Assembly: GCF_001625305.1 (NCBI RefSeq)
Contig: NW_017804098.1
Span: 801,593 to 865,592 of the forward strand
Direction of reading: 5' to 3'
DNA: 64,000 nt
Origin: Branchiostoma belcheri
Lineage: Eukaryota; Chordata; Leptocardii; Amphioxiformes; Branchiostomatidae
The notes under the pieces are model-generated. The model did no database searches, was not told the DNA's origin, and was given only the letters and a program-made list of their open reading frames with translations. Positions 62,501 to 64,000 of the stretch are shown piece after piece (the first letter of the stretch is position 1; each line of letters starts with the position of its first letter). A program made the translations under genes and the position numbers.

Positions 62501-64000
62501 AACCTGTGACTTAATAAAGTTCTTGATCACTTCACTTTGTAAATAGGCATTTTGTGTCAATATGAATGATGGCTCAACTTTTTTTGCACTGTTCATGTAC
62601 TCCATTATTGAAATGCTGATCTACTGATATCACTGCAATGGCACATTGTCCTTATGCTGCAGCAGGCACCCATACATTGTTATCACAATAGTGAAGAAAA
62701 ATGCTTTATAATTGAAACATGCAGGCCTTAATCTTGTGGTTGGTCTGAACTACAGAAATATGAGTCATTCTACCACTGATTTTAGAGGCTGAGGACAGTC
62801 GATCAGGGTTTTTTAAAGACAGCCAAAATTATATTCATTTGTTACCAATATGGTGCCAAGAACAGGAACATAAAACAAACATTAGTCTTCTCAAATATAT
62901 TACTCCCTGTAGGTCCAAATTTTGACTTCTGTTACAATTAATCAAGCTTTTATTGTTGGCAACTTTATTATCCTGCAGTCCTACATCTAATGCAAATAAC
63001 AGAAGGCCAGCTTCTCTTTTGGTAGCAACCTTTAAGTACACGTTTGTTTTATATTTTGCCCATGTAAGGTTCCAGCCCAGTTTGGTCAGAAAATAATTCA
63101 ATATAGGCAAAAAGGGGATCCAGACTTGGGTTACTCAGAGAATGATCATTTCACTGCACCAGCAGAGAACGAGGGTTCTTGGACAACTTTTTGCACGATA
63201 AATACGTCCTACTGGTAAATGGGTGAACAAGACCATTTATGATGTGAAATTCAACCAATGCAACACATGATCACATAAGTGTGGAAAGGGGGCAAAGTGA
63301 ATTTTAAACATGACAGCAAATCAGTTTCATCATTCTATAGATTCACAGGTCAGTCTATGTTTCACAGGGTGTTTTGTAATATCAATAAGATTCTTGGCCC
63401 AAGCAGAAAGAAATGCAAGGCTACAATATGCACCTGCAGTTGTCTTATTTTATTTCTAACACAGCACAGAATTTTGTAATTTAGTTCTTCCCCTACCACC
63501 TCTAGTATTTATTAATTTCATTGCACAAGTTAAAATGCTATGATCAAAAACAAAGATTCACCTTCTCCAAACTGCCCTTTGACAACAGGCATCTTTCAAA
63601 TCTTCAATGAACAGAAAACATATAGACTGATCATGGCATGCTTCAGGGCCCTTCCAGTTTTCATCCTTATCTGAAAATGCAGCCTGTCCTTCTATCTTCT
63701 GAATAAGCAAGTTGGGGTAAATCCTATTAAATAACACACTACACTGGTGGGAAACAAGGACTGCTTGCAAGCCTCAAAAGAAAAGTTGAGCTGCCCTGAA
63801 TGGAGTAACAGGTAGGACTTGACTTTATTATAAAGACCCTGGATCCTATTTCTTCCTTCAATATGGGTTATTTTTGGGATGTATGACTATGAGCTTCATT
63901 AAGTGTTTGGTCCTGCAGACTATAAATCAGTACAGATGAGGAACATTAGACCACACAAATACGTTATCCCAGACATGTGACAATTGAGAACTGTTCTTAC
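59555..64000. other. GINS1 3' UTR and downstream non-coding sequence
   Basis: The first AATAAA after the GINS1 stop is at 60798-60803, a possible polyadenylation signal. A two-unit repeat of CATTCTCTGTTTTA lies near 60981-61018. A copy of the dispersed repeat seen at 18268 occupies about 61318-61437. Open frames on both strands lack recognisable domains. One minus-strand segment (63561-63687) has splice-like ends, but I cannot assign it to a gene. Confidence 0.4.
61318..61437. repeat. Dispersed repeat, copy 2 (first copy near 18268)
   Basis: Shares GAGCATTTTG, TTGATTC, TTGCAAATCAGAAAAAAATG, GCGAATCC and TTGGTGTGGC in the same order and orientation as 18268-18395, with a longer T run here. 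Confidence 0.6.

Noticed and set aside
1-64000. tRNA, rRNA, CRISPR arrays and viral or retroelement polymerase genes
   Set aside because: I looked for tRNA box B-like GGTTCGA contexts, ordered direct repeats with spacers and reverse-transcriptase motifs, and saw none that hold up.

Overview
The window is animal nuclear DNA, most probably from an invertebrate deuterostome. A cephalochordate (amphioxus, Branchiostoma) is my best guess, not a proof. Genes are split by short GT-AG introns, intergenic DNA is AT-rich and full of small inverted-repeat elements, and the proteins are clearly chordate-like in sequence and exon structure. Nothing bacterial (operons, Shine-Dalgarno sites, CRISPR) and no viral gene was seen.

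Layout. 1-36.7 kb: a gene-poor stretch in which I can support no protein gene. It holds several mobile-element relics and an assembly artefact (an exact 468-bp duplication joined by a single N). 36.7-39.0 kb (minus): a three-exon atypical Rho GTPase, RHOU/Wrch-1-like, 257 aa. 39.0-46.6 kb: CpG-richer intergenic DNA with a local tandem duplication (44.7-46.1 kb) into which a 915-bp repeat element has inserted. 46.6-48.0 kb (plus): an intronless 464-aa protein with RUN, PDZ-like and PTB/PID domains, for which I know no named orthologue. 51.0-56.4 kb (minus): ABHD12, a lysophospholipid serine hydrolase, rebuilt here from 13 phase-consistent exons (361 aa). 56.9-59.6 kb (plus): GINS1/PSF1, a subunit of the replicative CMG helicase, 7 exons, 196 aa. 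59.6-64 kb: presumed 3' UTR and intergenic DNA.

The genes do not form a pathway, but one arrangement stands out. ABHD12 and GINS1 are divergent, with start codons 575 bp apart over a shared promoter carrying CCAAT boxes and an E2F-like site. From memory, ABHD12 and GINS1 are also divergent neighbours on human chromosome 20p11.21, so this looks like ancient retained microsynteny.

The most novel-looking signal is a set of five tiny palindromic insertions (19-34 bp). Each begins with CAAGGA or CATGGA (or a decayed form), and each is flanked by a perfect 7-bp target-site duplication with a different sequence. They look like a family of extremely reduced DNA transposons or deletion relics. Larger inverted-repeat elements are also present: a 215-bp near-perfect hairpin in two copies, a 186-bp element with 9-bp target duplications in a GINS1 intron, a ~387-bp element at 1.8 kb and a ~131-bp hairpin in an ABHD12 intron.

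All gene models come from reading splice signals and protein similarity by eye. UTRs, transcription starts and polyadenylation sites are not established.
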